From: an uncultured Prochlorococcus sp.
GTDB taxonomy: Bacteria; Cyanobacteriota; Cyanobacteriia; PCC-6307; Cyanobiaceae
Length of the DNA: 45,136 bases
Reading direction: 5' to 3'
Assembly (NCBI GenBank): GCA_902600395.1
Contig: CACKJL010000002.1
Span: 1 to 45,136, forward strand
Positions 41,779-45,136 of this stretch are shown here, one piece after another (position 1 is the first letter of the stretch; every line of letters begins with the position of its first letter). A program made the position numbers and the translations under genes. Under the pieces are notes generated by a model. The model worked only from the letters and a program-made list of their open reading frames with translations. It did not search any database and was not told the origin of the DNA.

Positions 41779-43172
41779 ATAGGATCACTCCCTTTTGCTG
41801 TGAAGACAACTTTAATAGTTTTGATAAAAATTAAAAAGTCAATAAATAATGATTGATTAAATATATAATAAAGGTCATAACTTAGTTTTAACTTTACACC
41901 TTCAATACTCGCGGCATAATTTGCATTTACCTGTGCCCAGCCACTTAAACCCGGTTTTACTAAATATCTAAGCTCATAATTATCTATATTTGTCTTCAAA
42001 TTAACTTCTAATTCTGGCCTTTCTGGTCTTGGACCAATAAGACTCATATCTCCTTTGAGAACGCATATTAGTTGTGGTATTTCATCAATTCTTGTCTTTC
42101 TTAAGAACTTACCTATAAAGGTTATACGCCTATCATTAATTGATACCCATCTTGGTCCAGTTTTTTTTTCAGCATTAAGAATCATAGTTCTAAGTTTATA
42201 AATATAAAATTCCTTCCCATCCTTACCAACCCTTTTTTGTTGATAAATAATTGATCCTCTATCATTTATCCAAATTAATATTCCAGATATTAACAAAATT
42301 GGTGAGCTTAAAAAAAGTAAAGAAATTGAGAAAAAAATATCTCCAAATCTTTTTAATCTATTATGAAAAGTATTTTGTTTGATCAAATTATATTTCTTTA
42401 TGAACTTCTCAAAATTGATATATTCATAGGGGATCCTGTTTAAATTTTTTTCAAGCCAATCATCTAATAAATATAAATTCATCTTAAGTCTTGAACTTTG
42501 AGTAATCAAATATTTATAATCCGAATCATTAATTATTTTTTTACTAAATAATATCCCATTAAAATCACTGTCTAAATTAGATTTTGAGTTAATCAATTTA
42601 ATATTATAAGATAGTTCTGAATTTTTATTTTCTAATATTTTTTTCAAATTTTCATATTCAGATAAAGATCCATAAAAGAATAAATTATTATGGGTTTTAT
42701 TAAATTTTTTAAAATTTCTTTTAATTTTTATTGAAGAAAGTGTCGATAGAATAAATGAGAGAATTAAAAATGGCAATTTTCTCATATAAAGTAGATTATT
42801 CTCTTGATTTTCATATAATAAATTTATAATAATTAAATATGTAATAATAAGAATGAATATATAAATCAAGTCTTTAATTATAACTTTCTTAGTTATCTTC
42901 GATCCATAAATATTTTGAATTTTATATCTTCCAAAAATATAACTAAGACTTGAATAAAAAATAAATATTATAAAAGCTTCTTTAAACTCTATAAAATAAA
43001 AATTATATGCAATATTTGTAATAATTAATGAAGTAAAAATACCAATAAAATCATAAAAAAGTAATGTAGCAATTAATTTTCTTGATTTTAACCAACTATA
43101 TTTATTTAATATATTAAAAATAGAAATCATCTCTATATAACTATAAAATTTAAATTTGAGTATTTTTTTCAA
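41772..43172 (-). CDS. Polyprenyl-phosphate sugar-1-phosphate transferase (WcaJ/WbaP-like)
   Basis: The 466-aa protein has N-terminal hydrophobic helices (about 35-150), a poorly conserved middle domain, and a C-terminal bacterial sugar transferase domain (about 265-466). The domain shows GSIIYQQKRVGKDGKEFYIY, KLRTMILNAEKKTGP, GKFLRKTRIDEIPQL, LKGDMSLIGPRPE and YLVKPGLSGWAQVN. It moves a sugar-1-phosphate from a nucleotide sugar to undecaprenyl phosphate and so starts glycan assembly. Its start overlaps the FemAB-like gene by 23 bp on the same strand. Confidence 0.93.
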   Translation of the reverse strand: MKKILKFKFYSYIEMISIFNILNKYSWLKSRKLIATLLFYDFIGIFTSLIITNIAYNFYFIEFKEAFIIFIFYSSLSYIFGRYKIQNIYGSKITKKVIIKDLIYIFILIITYLIIINLLYENQENNLLYMRKLPFLILSFILSTLSSIKIKRNFKKFNKTHNNLFFYGSLSEYENLKKILENKNSELSYNIKLINSKSNLDSDFNGILFSKKIINDSDYKYLITQSSRLKMNLYLLDDWLEKNLNRIPYEYINFEKFIKKYNLIKQNTFHNRLKRFGDIFFSISLLFLSSPILLISGILIWINDRGSIIYQQKRVGKDGKEFYIYKLRTMILNAEKKTGPRWVSINDRRITFIGKFLRKTRIDEIPQLICVLKGDMSLIGPRPERPELEVNLKTNIDNYELRYLVKPGLSGWAQVNANYAASIEGVKLKLSYDLYYIFNQSLFIDFLIFIKTIKVVFTAKGSDPIY

Positions 43173-44175
43173 TAATGTAATTCAATACCAAGTTTCCACC
43201 AAATCCTTCTTTAAAATATGCAATATTTTTTTCTTTATTTGTAGCTAATTTATTAAATTTATATTCATAAGTTGAACCAATATTAAAGAGATGATCTCCC
43301 CTTCTCTTGCTTTCCAATATTGCTTTCCAAATGATTGCATGACTTAAAGGTTTATCAAATAAATCTCTTCTAGATGCAGATGACCCATAATAGCAAATTT
43401 TATCTGGACATAAAAAATATGCTGCAGAAACCAATTCTTGATCAAGTCTTGCGGTTATACAAAAAGCCAAATCAAGGGAAATAGCTTCAAACTGCTTCTT
43501 CCAAGTATCAATAGATCTTGTTTCTTTTCTAGCCTCTTTTATATGCAAATCTCTAAATTCTTCAATTATATTCCATTTTATATTTGATTTATCATGAATC
43601 TCAATTTCCATTGAATTCAATCCCCAATTTATTAAAGAATGATAGCTTTTCCTAATCGCTCTCTTTAAATCATCTTTACTCTGAGAAAGGTCTATAATTC
43701 TAGTAGTAGATGGGTTTAATCGAGAATTAGTTTGAGATAATAAAAATTCGCAAAGAATAGGAATTTTACTGTATAAATCAGGTCCTTTTACTTGAATCTT
43801 ATCTAAGGGCAGTTTTAATAAATCTCGAAAAAAAGATTTAATCTGCTTCTTTTGGCTTAAAGATATATTATTTAAATCAATCGCTAAACATGGCAATTCA
43901 AATAAATTAAGTTCAGATTGTAATCCTTTTGAAAATTTTGCTCCTAAAAAAGATGAATATGGAACATCATTATATGTAAAAATACAAGAAAAATCTTCTA
44001 CTTCATATCCCGAATCAACTGCTCTAATAAAATAATAATCTAATATTGCAGGATGATAAATATATCCTATATTAGGTTGTTGTAATTTTAAAAACTCAAA
44101 AAGTTTCCAAAAATTTTTGTAATCATTTCTTTTATATATAATTTTATATCCACTATTCATGACTTGTAATTCCAA
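43150..44175 (-). CDS. FemAB/GNAT-like acyl- or aminoacyltransferase
   Basis: The 341-aa protein looks like a double GNAT fold. The C-terminal half has ISLDLAFCITARLDQELVSA-like sequence and AAYFLCPDKICYYGSSASRR, then HAIIWKAILESKRRGDHLFN and a Gly-rich FKEGFGGNLVLNYII end. This matches FemAB/peptidoglycan-bridge-like N-acyltransferases often found in exopolysaccharide clusters. The ATG at 44175 or the one at 44160 (MNSGYK) could be the start. It overlaps the sugar transferase and follows a GT4 by 27 bp, so the three probably form one operon. Confidence 0.75.
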   Translation of the reverse strand: MELQVMNSGYKIIYKRNDYKNFWKLFEFLKLQQPNIGYIYHPAILDYYFIRAVDSGYEVEDFSCIFTYNDVPYSSFLGAKFSKGLQSELNLFELPCLAIDLNNISLSQKKQIKSFFRDLLKLPLDKIQVKGPDLYSKIPILCEFLLSQTNSRLNPSTTRIIDLSQSKDDLKRAIRKSYHSLINWGLNSMEIEIHDKSNIKWNIIEEFRDLHIKEARKETRSIDTWKKQFEAISLDLAFCITARLDQELVSAAYFLCPDKICYYGSSASRRDLFDKPLSHAIIWKAILESKRRGDHLFNIGSTYEYKFNKLATNKEKNIAYFKEGFGGNLVLNYIIEKNTQI

Positions 44176-44202
44176 AATAAAATAAAAAATATTTTTCTTA
44201 AT

Positions 44203-45136
44203 TTAATCATTTCTTTTATTTTCCCTTATTAAATTATTTATCTGATTTATAGTATTTTCCCATTTAAATATTGATCTAAAGTAATTTATATTTTTAAGCG
44301 ACATTCTTTTATTTGTAAGCTTTAATTCATTTTTAATAAATGGAGGGTTCAATGTTTTTGAATAATTTAATTTAAAAACAGGAGACTCTTGCATAAAATC
44401 AATAAATGGAATTATTGGTGAGGTATTTGGCAAAATAACATTGCAACCCATACATAAAGATTCAATATAACTTAAACCATAAGCTTCCCAATCGAAACAA
44501 TTAAAAGAATAAAGTGATTTTGATAAAACTTCAGCAACATTATTATCATCTAATTTAATAAATGTTTTTATTGAACAATCATAATCTTCTTTAATAGATT
44601 TTTGAATAAACTTAAGATGCTTATTTAAATTTGGAACAATAAATGCAAAGCTTAAATTTTTAGTTTCAGATACAATTTGTTGATTTTTAAAAAGATGTAT
44701 TATTTCTCTTATTTTTGATATCTGTAATTTTTGAGAATTTGGTCTTCCTAAAAATACTAGATGATATTTATAACTATTACTTTTAATAGGAAATTTTATA
44801 TACTCTTCATTCACACCCCATGGCACAGTTTCTACTTTTTTAGAAAACGCAATTGAATTTACCAGAGTAGAAGTAGGTGAAGGAGATATGCAAAGAACCC
44901 ATTTATAAAATTTCAATAAAAATTTTATTGTAAACTCATAAATAATTTTTTTAAACATCCTTTTAGGACTCGAAATACCTTCATATATATAAAATCCATG
45001 CGTAAAAAAAACGTGCTTTGCTTTGCCAATAAATAAAGGAGAAAAAATAAGCGATAGTCCTGAAAAGAAAACAATCTTAGTAATTGAATTTGATTTATCT
45101 CTTAATAAATAATTTATATATTCTTTAATAGAATCT
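44203..45136 (-). CDS. Family 4-like glycosyltransferase, partial (N-terminus beyond right edge)
   Basis: The frame is open through the right edge. About 59 more codons lie before the ATG at 44958, including IVFFSGLSLIFSPLFIGKAKH-like sequence and HGFYIYEGISSPKRMF. The real start is therefore outside the window. The visible 310 residues are GT-B like: WVLCISPSPTST, VPWGVNEEYI (GT4 hinge region), HLVFLGRPNSQKLQ and AYGLSYIESLCMGCNVILPN (the EX7E-like motif, one acid present). It is the first visible gene of a three-gene minus-strand operon. Confidence 0.85.
   Translation of the reverse strand, partial: DSIKEYINYLLRDKSNSITKIVFFSGLSLIFSPLFIGKAKHVFFTHGFYIYEGISSPKRMFKKIIYEFTIKFLLKFYKWVLCISPSPTSTLVNSIAFSKKVETVPWGVNEEYIKFPIKSNSYKYHLVFLGRPNSQKLQISKIREIIHLFKNQQIVSETKNLSFAFIVPNLNKHLKFIQKSIKEDYDCSIKTFIKLDDNNVAEVLSKSLYSFNCFDWEAYGLSYIESLCMGCNVILPNTSPIIPFIDFMQESPVFKLNYSKTLNPPFIKNELKLTNKRMSLKNINYFRSIFKWENTINQINNLIRENKRND

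Noticed and set aside
44958..44960. ATG at 44958 as the start of the last glycosyltransferase
   Set aside because: The frame continues upstream with good glycosyltransferase sequence to the window edge.

Overview
The window looks like a chromosomal segment of a high-light-adapted marine Prochlorococcus. It is very AT-rich with short intergenic gaps and frequent GTG/TTG starts. It has a Pcb/IsiA-family chlorophyll antenna, a short SOM-type porin, a semiSWEET, many small cyanobacterial proteins of unknown role, and the rpmH-rnpA-PH-yidC-ycf46-serS-rseP-rpsN-pnp run. No transposase, integrase, phage gene or CRISPR array is visible.

Region 1 (1-9.0 kb) is rich in iron-stress genes. It holds a ferric-iron binding protein (idiA/futA type, cut by the left edge), a divergent PKHD-type dioxygenase (piuC) with a perfect palindrome between them, a major porin, glyQ, a DUF1824 protein, an MIF-like tautomerase, a methyltransferase, a DUF3386 protein, an IsiA-like Pcb antenna and flavodoxin (isiB). 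The last two reproduce the isiA-isiB pairing of other cyanobacteria.

Region 2 (9-15.5 kb) mixes small conserved proteins, a peroxiredoxin-fold protein, a semiSWEET, an AEC transporter whose 5' end has no normal start codon, an RHH-like protein, two glycosyltransferases (GT39/ArnT-like and GT4) and an EamA transporter. Region 3 (15.5-28.2 kb) is core housekeeping, nearly all on the + strand: sppA, aroH, DUF2808, rpmH, rnpA, PH-domain protein, yidC, ycf46-type AAA, serS, rseP, rpsN, pnp, then cysQ (-), rsmI (+) and a LapA-like membrane peptide.

Region 4 (28.2 kb to the end) is a hypervariable-type surface-glycan island. It starts with an HTH protein and a 550-bp gene-free AT-rich stretch. It then carries a PglK/MsbA-like ABC exporter, a PseF-type CMP-sugar synthetase, and a block of VOC protein, AAC(3)-like N-acyltransferase, FkbH, acyl carrier protein and DUF4910 peptidase-like protein. 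After that come a capsule-synthesis protein, tRNA-Arg(TCT), a Wzy-like polymerase, a GT2, a polyprenyl-phosphate sugar transferase, a FemAB/GNAT-like protein and a GT4 cut by the right edge. Together these could activate sugars, acylate them, start glycan synthesis on a lipid carrier, extend, flip and polymerise it.

The most notable signal is in this island. About 125 bp covering the end of pseF and the start of the capsule gene is present twice without gaps (32090-32217 and 37822-37949). The left copy is a dead 20-codon gene fragment and the right copy leads into the intact gene. The two copies bracket the VOC/AAC(3)/FkbH/ACP/DUF4910 block, which looks like a cassette inserted between pseF and the capsule gene. 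Just inside its right border are a full-length decayed tRNA and coding debris, so this site has probably been rearranged repeatedly.
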